Shown one piece after another: positions 15,758 to 24,848 of a DNA stretch of 28,067 bases. Positions within the stretch are counted from its first letter, which is position 1. Each line of letters opens with the position of its first letter. A program made the position numbers and the translations under genes. The notes under the pieces are model-generated. The model was not told where the DNA came from. It saw only the letters and a program-made list of their open reading frames with translations, and made no database searches. Source of the stretch: a virus. The stretch covers positions 1-28,067 of the IMG/VR virus record IMGVR_UViG_3300031673_000372, one strand, 5' to 3'.

Positions 15758-15880
15758 GTATGTCAGAATCATTTAAATCATTTTTAAGAGCATTTCTCAT
15801 TTATTATACCCTATTTATCTATTTACAAGATAAAGTCCTTATATACGCTAAATAACAAGGTCTCATGCCTATTATAATCC

Positions 15881-18800
15881 CTATACTATCTCAATATACT
15901 TCTTTACCACATCATCAACACTACCAAATTCATTTTTTGGCTGTACTCCAAGGTAAAATTCTGTATCACCGCCCAAATCAGTATTTCTATCTGCAACCAA
16001 ATATGTATACTCAAACACATCACCAATTGAATGTGTTGCTTTTAATACTAAATTCTTATCATAAACTAAAATATTATTACCTATTATATTATCCTCAATG
16101 AATACTCCTGTCAATAACCATTCATTGAATCCTGCTCTGCATATTCCACCCATACTATTCGTATCAATCCAAATAATTTTAGGATCTGCTAATGTTGTTG
16201 TTTTTATACTTCCTAATTTAATTCCACCTTCTTCTAATTCCAATCCTGCTGTATGTGTTGCTTTTTTAGTTAATCCCTTTAATGTGTATTCATATACAGG
16301 TGATTCATCAAAATCCTGCTCATCACCTCTATAATTTAATGATACACATTTAATATATATCTTTTTCCCTACCATATTATCAGGATATTCATACGCTAAA
16401 TATCTTAATGGTTCAAGTGTCAATAATACTTCATCTGTTGTATGTGCTTTTGGTATTGTATAATATTTTCCTCTTGCACAATTTTTCAATGTTACAATAT
16501 CACCGCTTGTTGATATTTCTCTATATGAAACAAATTCAAAATTAGTTAACTCACAATCCGCTACTTGCAATTCACCTATTACAGAAAAACTTCTATCATT
16601 CCTTTGCTCTTCTAATGTAAATCCCGCAAAGGCATCTGGATAATCTCCTGTATCAATTTCAATCTCTTTATCATCCTCTCCAACTATTGCATTTATATCA
16701 CTTGCCAATGCAGGTGAAGGAATCGTACCTATATACCTATATGTCAAATCTTCTTCTGCAACATATACATCAACCGCCATTGTATCATAATCATTTCTAA
16801 TAAAAGTCAAACAAGCTGTGTTTATGTAATTCGCTCTTAATGCAGGTTGTTCAAAAATAACAGGAATTACATTAGAAGGAAAATCAGGTGCAACAAGTTT
16901 TGCTTTTGATCTTGATACTTTGTATGTTTCAAAAGTATTTAAATAACTCTCTTCAATTCTTGCTACAACCTGCATCGCTCCATTAACCTCATAGTCCGGC
17001 TCTCCAATTGTTAATACCCTTATTGTTTGATTATTCAATTCCATATCTGGAAAATTTAAAGTCAATACACAACCCAAATTCAAATATAAATATTTCGGCA
17101 TTAATTTATAAGAAAATGAACTCGTATCATATTGTGAAAATTTTAATAATCTGTATGCCTGTCTTGAAGCACATCTATCATTGGAAAAATAAATATAATC
17201 AACTACTTCTGTTATTATTTCTTCATCTTCTTCCTGTGCTAAAATATTATCAGCTTGAAAACTCGCTTGTCTATAATTAGCTATTCTATCAATATAAGTT
17301 ATGTTAATTCTATTTGCACATAATGATTTATCTTTTAAGTTAATTTCAATTCTCTGGTATTCATCAGCATATATATCTTCATCTGTTATTGTCGCTTCGG
17401 AAACATCGGTATTTCTAAAAACTTTAAATTCATATTTACCTTCATTATTTATAAAAATCAATCCATGAATATATGTCATAAGATTCTGCATAAAATCTAC
17501 TGTTTTTTCGAATGCATTTATCAATATTGAAACACCTATTTGATTATCTCTACAATAATCTGATAAATCCTGTAATGATGTTAAATCTAATTTTGCTACT
17601 GGTATCTCTCTTTCATTTATCATAACATCATAAAAAACCTGTGCAGGATTGCAATCAGTTATTAAATGCATTATCCCAAAAGTATCTACACTACTGCTAA
17701 ATGATATTAAAATTGTACCGTCTTTATTCCACTTAACATATCCATCATAAAGACTTGATGGCTTTTCTTCCCAAAACTCTTCAAGATTTATTGATTCCCT
17801 ATATGATATAATACCTGTATCTTTATTAAATCCATAAATATTCATCAAATATGAATCATGTGCTTTAGGCATTATTCCTGTTATAAATTCATCCCCACCT
17901 TTTAATACACTTATTGCATGTAATTCATCCTCATCACCTGTTAAATAATTTACAACTGACATATCAGATAAATCAATACTATAAATCCGTTCCGTTGCTC
18001 CTGTTTCTCCTGTTAAAAATAACCAATCATTCACACAATCAATATCTTCAATCCCAATCGGTAATGATAAATCATAAACAGTAGGAGTGCTCGAAAAATC
18101 ATTCCAATCATATTTATATAAATTATCTCCATTATCATCTGTCCATGCAATAAATGAATTGTTATCATTATGGCACATTCCTCCCATCGTTCGTGAACCG
18201 CTTGCAGGAGCAATAAAATAATTTACGTCTACCGTTCCAAGAATTATACTATCTTTTTTATATTGGTTCAAATCAAGTTTAATTACTGCTACCTCTGTCA
18301 CATCCCAATCAACAAGTATATATAAATTCCTTCCCTTCTTTGTTTCAATTAAATCTATATCCCATACATCTGTCGCTCCTATTGCAAAATCTGTTATATC
18401 CAATGTTATATCTAATTCAAAATCCTGATTGTAAATCTTTACATATTCATCATCAACCATTATAACATTATTTCTACTATCCTTAATTGATTTCCCATAT
18501 CCACCGCTATCATTTTTTACTGTTTTCAATGGATTATAAACTCTTGCAGATGTTCCTGCATTACTGTTAAAAGGATACCTATGTGCCTCAACGGTTATTG
18601 TCGGTGCTTGCGGCTGATTTTTCCCTAAATAATATCCATCAAAAACAACATAACATAATCCCTTATATGGTACAGGATTTACTACATTAGATTGTATTGT
18701 CGGGTCTGTTGTTTGATCTGTTGCTCCTGCATATATTGTTACCGTGCTTAATCCTTCTTGATAAATCAGTTTATCATTCCCCCACATTCTTGTTATATAT

Positions 18801-19156
18801 GATTCTCCCTGACATACTCCAAGAGCACTATTCATATAATATTTATATCCGACTACTTGACTGCCTCCTGAACCTCCCTTTCCTGAACGGATTGATTTTG
18901 TTTCTAATTTTCCCTTCCATACATAATTACCACCTATTTTCATTGTTCCATAAAGCAATGGTATAGGGATTCCCTTTTGTGCTGTATTCAATCCTAAATT
19001 CGTATATTTATCTGGTTTTGGTAATTGAGGTGGAAATAAAAAATTTCCTATTGCCATACCCATCATAAAACCCCATGAACCTAATGGAGTAGTGGCAAGG
19101 AGTATTCCTAATCCTAATCCAACTGCCGAACCTTGACTTATTGCAGGTTGTCCCAT
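15881..19156 (-). CDS. Tail tip/hub protein (Phage-tail_3 / host-specificity type)
   Basis: This 1091-aa protein starts with a Gly/hydrophobic segment (residues ~11-42) and a domain with KGIPIPLLYGTMKIGGNYVW (61-80), both typical of tail-tip proteins of the lambda J / GTA host-specificity type. From ~500 (DCNPAQVFYDVM) on it resembles the Phage-tail_3 core. Between them, residues ~212-500 form an extra beta-rich segment with repeated units that look like propeller blades. The protein should form the tail hub and carry the fibre encoded next. Its ATG lies inside the last codons of the NlpC/P60 gene (19-base overlap), with only a weak ribosome site, so coupling is likely. Confidence 0.85.
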   Translation of the reverse strand: MGQPAISQGSAVGLGLGILLATTPLGSWGFMMGMAIGNFLFPPQLPKPDKYTNLGLNTAQKGIPIPLLYGTMKIGGNYVWKGKLETKSIRSGKGGSGGSQVVGYKYYMNSALGVCQGESYITRMWGNDKLIYQEGLSTVTIYAGATDQTTDPTIQSNVVNPVPYKGLCYVVFDGYYLGKNQPQAPTITVEAHRYPFNSNAGTSARVYNPLKTVKNDSGGYGKSIKDSRNNVIMVDDEYVKIYNQDFELDITLDITDFAIGATDVWDIDLIETKKGRNLYILVDWDVTEVAVIKLDLNQYKKDSIILGTVDVNYFIAPASGSRTMGGMCHNDNNSFIAWTDDNGDNLYKYDWNDFSSTPTVYDLSLPIGIEDIDCVNDWLFLTGETGATERIYSIDLSDMSVVNYLTGDEDELHAISVLKGGDEFITGIMPKAHDSYLMNIYGFNKDTGIISYRESINLEEFWEEKPSSLYDGYVKWNKDGTILISFSSSVDTFGIMHLITDCNPAQVFYDVMINEREIPVAKLDLTSLQDLSDYCRDNQIGVSILINAFEKTVDFMQNLMTYIHGLIFINNEGKYEFKVFRNTDVSEATITDEDIYADEYQRIEINLKDKSLCANRINITYIDRIANYRQASFQADNILAQEEDEEIITEVVDYIYFSNDRCASRQAYRLLKFSQYDTSSFSYKLMPKYLYLNLGCVLTLNFPDMELNNQTIRVLTIGEPDYEVNGAMQVVARIEESYLNTFETYKVSRSKAKLVAPDFPSNVIPVIFEQPALRANYINTACLTFIRNDYDTMAVDVYVAEEDLTYRYIGTIPSPALASDINAIVGEDDKEIEIDTGDYPDAFAGFTLEEQRNDRSFSVIGELQVADCELTNFEFVSYREISTSGDIVTLKNCARGKYYTIPKAHTTDEVLLTLEPLRYLAYEYPDNMVGKKIYIKCVSLNYRGDEQDFDESPVYEYTLKGLTKKATHTAGLELEEGGIKLGSIKTTTLADPKIIWIDTNSMGGICRAGFNEWLLTGVFIEDNIIGNNILVYDKNLVLKATHSIGDVFEYTYLVADRNTDLGGDTEFYLGVQPKNEFGSVDDVVKKYIEIV

Positions 19157-19599
19157 ATCGCTTTCACTCTATACACTGAACAAATATTTAATTTAAAATT
19201 CTTTAATCTCTGCTTCTTTACACCCAATCCAGAAACTGCGTGAATTATACAATCATCATCAACAAGTAAAGCGATATGACTTTCAATATTATTGTAATAA
19301 AAACTAATCACATCTGCTTTTTGTCTTTCATCAAAAGGAATTATATATCCAAATTTTAAAAACTCTTTTTTAAAAGCATCCTTATCTATGTTTTCAATCT
19401 TCCCTCTATGCCAATCCTTGTAAAAATAAGGTAATACATAATTTTCTGGCATTGCATTTGCTTCTTTTAATATCTCCGAAATTATATTACCGCAATCAAT
19501 CCCTTTATCCTTGCAACAAGCACCTTGAATATATGGAGTATTTAACCATGTATGCGCTATCTCAATAATCAAATCCTGTAATGTTATTATTTCTGTCAT
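19138..19599 (-). CDS. NlpC/P60-family tail-associated peptidoglycan hydrolase
   Basis: The 153-aa product fits the cysteine peptidase fold: Cys36 in GIDCGNII is the likely nucleophile, His108 in ESHIALL is the likely general base and His120 in IIHA fits the third polar residue. The middle carries FKKEFLKFGYIIPFDERQKADVISF, as in phage versions. In the hub cluster DUF2460-DUF2163-NlpC-tail tip, such proteins locally open the cell wall during DNA entry. There is no signal peptide, as expected for a virion protein. The start overlaps the previous stop as ATGA. The length is typical for the family. Confidence 0.87.
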   Translation of the reverse strand: MTEIITLQDLIIEIAHTWLNTPYIQGACCKDKGIDCGNIISEILKEANAMPENYVLPYFYKDWHRGKIENIDKDAFKKEFLKFGYIIPFDERQKADVISFYYNNIESHIALLVDDDCIIHAVSGLGVKKQRLKNFKLNICSVYRVKAIWDNLQ

Positions 19600-20411
19600 A
19601 ATATAGCTTCTTCAGGAGAGGGTATATCTTGAAATCCACCATAATTCAATTGATTGCTGTAATTATCTTTACAATCATCATATGTCTTTTTGCAATGCGG
19701 TATCATTTCATATGTGTCTCCAATCTGAATTGCAGAAGGAAAATAAACTAACACTTCAATCACTCCCGTAGTATATGCCTTTATAAGTCTCTTTTCTCCA
19801 TTGTTATTTCCTGATGTCATTGTAATTCTGCCTAATTCAAAATAATCATCTGTCTCTGTTCTTCCACTATCATTTATAATTGTTATGCTTGAACCTGCCT
19901 CTGCTGTTCCTGTAACTTTTAAAACTGTTTTTGATAAACCACATAAAGCATCATACATTGTATGATCGCATCCCTCTGTATATACTCTTTTCGGTATTGT
20001 CTTTTTGAAATCATTTAATTCATTCTTAACTGTAATTTCAATTGTTGAATTATTATAATTTACTTCCCCAACTTCTCCTATAAATCTTAACCCATAATTC
20101 GTATGATTCGTTCTATCAACCCATCCAATTTGTATCTCCGCATTATCCAAAACTCTATAAAATAATTTTTCAACATTAACATAATCACTATGTCTCGGTA
20201 ATATTATCGCAACTTCACCAACTGATAAATCAGTATTCTTTTCTGAAGGGTCTGATATTATAGGAATCGACTCATATGTATTGCTATCAACACTCCAAAC
20301 AAAATCACTTTCAAAAGAAGTAAAATATGAAATCGTACCATCAATATACGTTACTTTAAATAACTTTGCTAATTGTATTTGTTTTCCTGATAATGTTGTC
20401 TGTAAAGTCAT
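19596..20411 (-). CDS. DUF2163 / phage BR0599-type tail hub protein
   Basis: The 271-aa protein ends in a region with C148, C157, C240 and C247 and then NQLNYGGFQDIPS, the hallmark of the phage BR0599 family. In the related gene transfer agent and lambda-L hub proteins such cysteines have been linked to an iron-sulfur cluster, so metal binding is likely here. It should form part of the distal tail hub between the distal tail ring and the tip protein. The start overlaps the DUF2460 stop and the stop overlaps the NlpC start, both as ATGA. The length is typical. Confidence 0.85.
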   Translation of the reverse strand: MTLQTTLSGKQIQLAKLFKVTYIDGTISYFTSFESDFVWSVDSNTYESIPIISDPSEKNTDLSVGEVAIILPRHSDYVNVEKLFYRVLDNAEIQIGWVDRTNHTNYGLRFIGEVGEVNYNNSTIEITVKNELNDFKKTIPKRVYTEGCDHTMYDALCGLSKTVLKVTGTAEAGSSITIINDSGRTETDDYFELGRITMTSGNNNGEKRLIKAYTTGVIEVLVYFPSAIQIGDTYEMIPHCKKTYDDCKDNYSNQLNYGGFQDIPSPEEAIL

Positions 20412-21010
20412 GGTACAATTATCTCCCTCATTCTCAATCCTTGCAACATTAAATTATTATAATTTAAATGCGTATATCCTTGTTCATCATCAACAAAACT
20501 CATTCTTCTTTTAAAATAAAATTCCGCTTCAATATCATGTGCCAATGTCGGAGCAACTACAAAAGTAACAATTCCTGATTCCGTATAATCAATAGAATAA
20601 TTCACTGTTTTTGTTTGCAATACATTATTAACCCAAATTCTTGCATCAATAGGTGTTTCATTTATATCCCATCTTTCAAATCCTTCCGCATCTATCAATT
20701 GGAATGTTTTTAATGCTCCCGTTCCTGTTCCTATTGATACCCTTGATACAAAATTATAATCAGAATCTTCAAACAAAAAATCATCATAAGAACCTTTCCT
20801 TGCATTAAAGAAATCAATTATATCCAAGGCTTGTGTTTTTGTTAATGCAGAAAAGTTTAAATTGTATTCCCTTCTATCATGTTCCGTGTTATTAAATACT
20901 TGTCTATTCCCTGCATAAGATTCTACCTGTGTATTCTTAAAAAATGTAACTGGTTCAAAAGGAAATTGTGTAAAATTAATTATCACATCATTTATTACTA
21001 AATCGGACAT
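20408..21010 (-). CDS. DUF2460-family distal tail protein
   Basis: The 200-aa product matches the DUF2460 pattern. It has an early segment with NTEHDRREYNLNFSAL, then ALDIIDFFNARKGSYDDFLF near residues 66-85, where a reading head of aromatic and Gly residues is common. A beta-rich second half follows, ending in LRMREIIVP. These proteins form the distal ring that joins the tail tube to the hub. Its ribosome site, AAGGGA, lies in the last codons of the tape-measure gene, and its stop overlaps the DUF2163 start. This order is typical of phages with a GTA-like tail tip. Confidence 0.85.
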   Translation of the reverse strand: MSDLVINDVIINFTQFPFEPVTFFKNTQVESYAGNRQVFNNTEHDRREYNLNFSALTKTQALDIIDFFNARKGSYDDFLFEDSDYNFVSRVSIGTGTGALKTFQLIDAEGFERWDINETPIDARIWVNNVLQTKTVNYSIDYTESGIVTFVVAPTLAHDIEAEFYFKRRMSFVDDEQGYTHLNYNNLMLQGLRMREIIVP

Positions 21011-21011
21011 C

Positions 21012-23102
21012 TTAAAATCCCTTCTTTCTATTTAACAAACCTTTTTGTATTACTGCTCCTACCGCATTCATGTTTTTGCTCAATACTCTAAATGTATCCT
21101 TGCTATCCAAAGAACTAATATACATATTTACAATAGCGCCTTGTCCTTGTCCCATACCTCTGCCACTTAATAATTTCAAAAGATTTGTTTGTTGACTTCT
21201 ATTTAATATCATCTCTCCCGGTGATACCATTACAGGCATAGTATCAATGCCCCGTGGATAACCTCTCTGCGCTCTTGGTATCCCACCTAATTTAAACCGT
21301 TCCATTGCTTCACCTAAAACATCAGTAACTCCTGTAATTGTTTCTCCACCACCGAATCCACTAAACAATTTCATTGTTGCCATTTGTGCTAATCTTTGTG
21401 CAATCATCCTTCCTATATCTCTCATAAATTGATTTATATAATCCAATAATCCTTTAAACTCTCCAAACATCATATCAAAAAACAAATTTTCAAAAGCACT
21501 TGTCATTGTACTTGCTGTTGTCTCTGCTACATCTGCCATACCCTTAAATGTATCTTTAAATTCTTCAATAAAACCATCATACATTTCTGTTAATGTTAAT
21601 ATTTTTTTCTCACCAAGGTCAAATCCACTTAATGCCTTTTCCCATGTATCAGTTAAACTTTCTAAATTCTCATCTGTTTTATTTAATAATTTATTGTATT
21701 CCTTTTGTGCTTCATTATTGTTTTTATTTAATTCAAATCCATCTTTTAAAAGCGCCATAAATTTACTATAACTTGCAACCTGTTTCATTATGCCTTCTTC
21801 TTGATTTAATAATTCCTTTCGTTGCTCTTTTAATTTTTCTATTGTATCTTTTATTTTATTGGTAATTTTTGCATTTCCATCTCCCCATAATTTTACATAA
21901 TTTTCTATACCTTCTTCATAAGCAATTATTTCCTGTGCATTTTTTGTTAATTGATCCGATATGCTTCTTAATGCTTTATTGGCTTTATTGGCTTCTGATT
22001 CTATGCTCTCTCCAATGCCAAACATCTCAAGAACTTTTATAATCTCCATAAATGTTTCAACAAATTTTTTGAATCCTATTCCTAATGTAGTAATCATATT
22101 TAGTATTGTTTCAGCTATAACTGGTAATCCTGATATAAATGCTTTTAATGTTTTCGCCCAGTTTCGAATATTTCTAATCCAATCCTCTATTAATTCTTGT
22201 AATGCTCCTGTTTTAAGCATTTCCATAAGTTTTAATCTAAAACTTTTTACAACATCACCTGCTATTGTTCCTATTCTTTTAAATAAATTTATTATTTCAT
22301 TGCTTCTCAATAAATCAAGAAAGAATGACATTGTTTTTACTACCTCATCAAACAATCCTGATTCTGCAATCATAATTTTTATATTTGTTACTGCATCAGA
22401 AATCATTGAACGAATACCAATAAATGTTGTAGCAAGTTTCGTTGCCATTCCTGCTACACCATATTTCGGATCAGTTAACATTTTAACCAATGCAATTCTA
22501 AATTCATCAACTGATAATTTAGTGGAATCCAAACCCATCTTTGTTTGCATTATACCTCTAAGCATAGCACCCGGGCCACGTGCCAAGAATGTACCCATCT
22601 GCCATGCACGACCAATTACATTGGCTACCGTCTGCATACTCGCACCTGTTAGCGCTGTTGCATCTGCAAGCCCGATCATTGTTACTCTTATATCTTCTCC
22701 AACTACACCCCATGCTTTTAATTGCTTTGCCGCACTTGCTATTTCATCAATTGTAAAAGGTAATCTTCTCGCAACATCCCATAAATCTTCAAATGTCTTT
22801 TTACCTTTTTCTGCACTTCCCATCAATACACCAAATTGCAATATCAATGCTTCAAACTGTGCTTTTGTTTGTACTGCCCCTTTTAATAAATCAACTGTCG
22901 CCCTTACAAGTTTTTTCATAGCTATAATAGCACCTGCCTTTATTGCTACGGCAAATGCCAACACTGCACCTTTTAAAACATTAAAACCTTGCTTCAATGC
23001 TTTAATAGATTGACTACTGGTTTTTTCTAAATCTTTCCAAACAGCTTTTGTAAGATTCTTTGCTCTTAATATTACCCACATTGTTTTTGTATCATCTGCC
23101 AT
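21012..23102 (-). CDS. Tape measure protein
   Basis: The 696-aa product is largely helical, with hydrophobic segments (e.g. residues 45-70), a conserved-type block near 95-160 with RRLPFTIDEIASAAKQLKAW, and long charged helices in the second half. A Gly-rich region near 585-665 with GGIPRAQRGYPRGIDTMPV is common in this family. The tape measure sets tail length and helps eject DNA. By the usual rule of about 1.5 angstrom per residue the tail would be near 100 nm, which is an estimate. The start shares one base with the stop of the chaperone extension (TAATG). Confidence 0.9.
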   Translation of the reverse strand: MADDTKTMWVILRAKNLTKAVWKDLEKTSSQSIKALKQGFNVLKGAVLAFAVAIKAGAIIAMKKLVRATVDLLKGAVQTKAQFEALILQFGVLMGSAEKGKKTFEDLWDVARRLPFTIDEIASAAKQLKAWGVVGEDIRVTMIGLADATALTGASMQTVANVIGRAWQMGTFLARGPGAMLRGIMQTKMGLDSTKLSVDEFRIALVKMLTDPKYGVAGMATKLATTFIGIRSMISDAVTNIKIMIAESGLFDEVVKTMSFFLDLLRSNEIINLFKRIGTIAGDVVKSFRLKLMEMLKTGALQELIEDWIRNIRNWAKTLKAFISGLPVIAETILNMITTLGIGFKKFVETFMEIIKVLEMFGIGESIESEANKANKALRSISDQLTKNAQEIIAYEEGIENYVKLWGDGNAKITNKIKDTIEKLKEQRKELLNQEEGIMKQVASYSKFMALLKDGFELNKNNNEAQKEYNKLLNKTDENLESLTDTWEKALSGFDLGEKKILTLTEMYDGFIEEFKDTFKGMADVAETTASTMTSAFENLFFDMMFGEFKGLLDYINQFMRDIGRMIAQRLAQMATMKLFSGFGGGETITGVTDVLGEAMERFKLGGIPRAQRGYPRGIDTMPVMVSPGEMILNRSQQTNLLKLLSGRGMGQGQGAIVNMYISSLDSKDTFRVLSKNMNAVGAVIQKGLLNRKKGF

Positions 23103-23476
23103 TACTTTTTATTCCTATTATCTTTTTCCGTTTTCTTTTTCATAAATTCATTTCTTAAATATCCTACATATTTTAATCTACTCAAAATATGAGCAGGTTG
23201 GTTATATGTTCCTCCTGAATATGGTAAATGCCCTTTTTCAAAATATCCGAATAAATCCAAATACATAATTGATTCATTCGTGATAAGTGATACAGGACAG
23301 CGATAAAAATTCTCCCCAGTTTTATCATCACTGAATTGAGGATTAGGAGTTGGTTTTTCACAACCTTTTCCTTTTCTAACACCTTCTACTCTTTTAATCT
23401 CTTCTGCGGTATTATTTCTCGGTTTACATTCTTCACAATTGATTTCTTCAATAGCACATAATACCGCAACTTTCAG
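23102..23476 (-). CDS. Tail chaperone T extension, read by -1 frameshift
   Basis: After the slippery site the -1 frame continues for 124 codons to TAA at 23104-23102 and touches the tape-measure start. The extension begins LKVAVLCAIEEINCEECKPR and includes five cysteines; it has no start codon with a ribosome site near its beginning. It would be made only as a fusion of about 257 residues with the upstream G-like protein. In lambda the GT fusion binds the tape measure and tail tube protein during assembly. Another short frame in this stretch lacks these traits and is a shadow. Confidence 0.82.
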   Translation of the reverse strand: MKVAVLCAIEEINCEECKPRNNTAEEIKRVEGVRKGKGCEKPTPNPQFSDDKTGENFYRCPVSLITNESIMYLDLFGYFEKGHLPYSGGTYNQPAHILSRLKYVGYLRNEFMKKKTEKDNRNKK

Positions 23477-23874
23477 TTTTTTTCTTCTTCCTCCGTCATG
23501 TAAACTTTATTCATCGTTTGAGAAAGAAGGTCAAATATATCCAATGGTTTTAACAAATTTATATCAATCTTATCTCCGGATAATACTTGAAATTCACTAT
23601 CAATCAATATGTTTCTTATTTCCACAACATGATCTTTAAAAAATGTCCTCAACATATTCTTTAATGATTCCCCATCTGGTGATGAAAAAATATCAATAAG
23701 TTTACCAATATCTTTTTCCGTATTTATGTCACCAAGATATTTCTGGTATATACTTGCACAACTCAAAAACTCAAATTGATCTAATGGTACAATTTCAAAA
23801 GTTGTCTTAGTGTCTCCTGAATCTCTTGACAATGAAATCCTAAATGTTTCCTTTTTTTCTGCACTAATAGCCAT
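23473..23874 (-). CDS. Tail assembly chaperone, G-like
   Basis: The 133-aa product begins MAISAEKKETFRISLSRDSG and ends in an acidic run (MTEEEEKN). It lies directly between the tail tube gene and the tape measure, where tailed phages place assembly chaperones. The last sense codons form a slippery sequence that lets some ribosomes enter the T frame. It should coat the tape measure in the cytoplasm and not remain in the virion. The ATG at 23874 follows AAAGGGAGA. The sequence itself is divergent, so the call rests on position, size and the frameshift signal. Confidence 0.8.
   Translation of the reverse strand: MAISAEKKETFRISLSRDSGDTKTTFEIVPLDQFEFLSCASIYQKYLGDINTEKDIGKLIDIFSSPDGESLKNMLRTFFKDHVVEIRNILIDSEFQVLSGDKIDINLLKPLDIFDLLSQTMNKVYMTEEEEKN
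23476..23482 (-). promoter_or_regulatory. Slippery heptamer A AAA AAC for -1 frameshifting
   Basis: The heptamer is in the correct phase in the G frame and is followed at once by the TGA stop. A strong SD-like GGAGG lies about 7-8 nt upstream. This is the arrangement that stimulates -1 frameshifting in bacterial dnaX. I see no clear pseudoknot after it. Confidence 0.82.
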
Positions 23875-23903
23875 AATTTTCTCCCTTTAAAAAAACATGC
23901 AAC

Positions 23904-24833
23904 TTAATAGCAACGTAAAGACCATTCATCATCATCTCCACTTGCCGTATAATCAATATTATAAATTCTTAAACCATTCCTGTCACCAGGTGAAATATTC
24001 GTTATCTGTATTTCTGGTTCACTCAAATCAAATTTATTTCCTACCGTAGCACCAATTGTCGCAACAATAGCAATCTTTGTTGATTTTTCAAATAAATCCC
24101 AAAAATCCTTATCAGATATTGCAACCATTTCAGGGTCAACACTCCCTGTTACGTTTCTATTTGTAATTCGCAATCCCTTTAATCCTTCCGGTGAATTTAA
24201 ATCTGGTCTTTCAGATATTTCATTCCCCAAATCAAAAGTCAATGTTTCTGCTATACCTGCATAATTATCAATTTTAAAACCTAAACTTTCAACAATCGGA
24301 GGTAGTGTATCATTTATAAAAACAGGTTGTAATTGAGAAACATCAGAAGGTTTATTATAAAGACCTGTAAAATTAAATGTTAATATACCAAAATTCCCTG
24401 CAACTAAATTACATGATACATTCCCATAGCATCCAGTCATTAAATATTGCTGTCCTGCATAATTAAATTTTAATGCTACACTATCCATTCTTGATTCATC
24501 AGATGTTGGATTATAAACTCTACCACTTGTAATATGATCTGTTGCTATCAATGCACAAGCCCTTAAAAGCGGATCAAATTCAATTGGACTTGCTAATGTC
24601 GGCGCAATACCTCTCCCTTTTAATTCAACATCAAAAGAACAAGTCATTATTTTCTTGCCTACTCTAATACCAAAATTAGAAATTGAATCCTGATACACTT
24701 CACGTTCAAGTAATGTCGGATCAACATTTACATCAAGATTAGCAATCTGTATGGCATTTGCCCCAGTCAATATAGGAGGTGATCCATACGGTGATTCAAT
24801 CCCTGCCAATAAAACTGTTTTTCTCGTTAACAT
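23904..24833 (-). CDS. Major tail tube protein
   Basis: The 309-aa product has a beta-rich composition throughout. It has an N-terminal segment with TVLLAGIESPYGSPPILTGA and regular amphipathic strands, as in tail tube subunits. Position directly before the chaperone pair and after the tail-terminator candidate fits. It should polymerise as rings around the tape measure. The ATG at 24833 follows AAGGAGAT, one of the strongest sites here, as expected for an abundant protein. The sequence does not match a family I can name, so the call rests on context, length and composition. Confidence 0.8.
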   Translation of the reverse strand: MLTRKTVLLAGIESPYGSPPILTGANAIQIANLDVNVDPTLLEREVYQDSISNFGIRVGKKIMTCSFDVELKGRGIAPTLASPIEFDPLLRACALIATDHITSGRVYNPTSDESRMDSVALKFNYAGQQYLMTGCYGNVSCNLVAGNFGILTFNFTGLYNKPSDVSQLQPVFINDTLPPIVESLGFKIDNYAGIAETLTFDLGNEISERPDLNSPEGLKGLRITNRNVTGSVDPEMVAISDKDFWDLFEKSTKIAIVATIGATVGNKFDLSEPEIQITNISPGDRNGLRIYNIDYTASGDDDEWSLRCY

Positions 24834-24848
24834 TTTTATATCTCCTTA

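Noticed and set aside
15678-15800. 40-codon minus-strand frame across the fibre-leader element
   Set aside because: No good ribosome site and much of the sequence is the inverted-repeat element. Not listed as a gene, but noted in the element's finding.
15803-15831. Promoter for the fibre gene, based on TATAAT at 15803-15808
   Set aside because: The best -35 (TTGTAA) is only 14 nt away; in AT-rich DNA this is not enough.
21961-23013. Long plus-strand frame of 350 codons
   Set aside because: It lies wholly antisense to the tape measure, has a low-complexity Ser/Ile/Asn composition and no ribosome site. It is a shadow of the helical tape-measure codons.
23182-23382. Minus-strand frame of 66 codons between G and the tape measure
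   Set aside because: It lies in a different frame from the T extension, which is open for the full length from the slippery site to the tape-measure start. No ribosome site.
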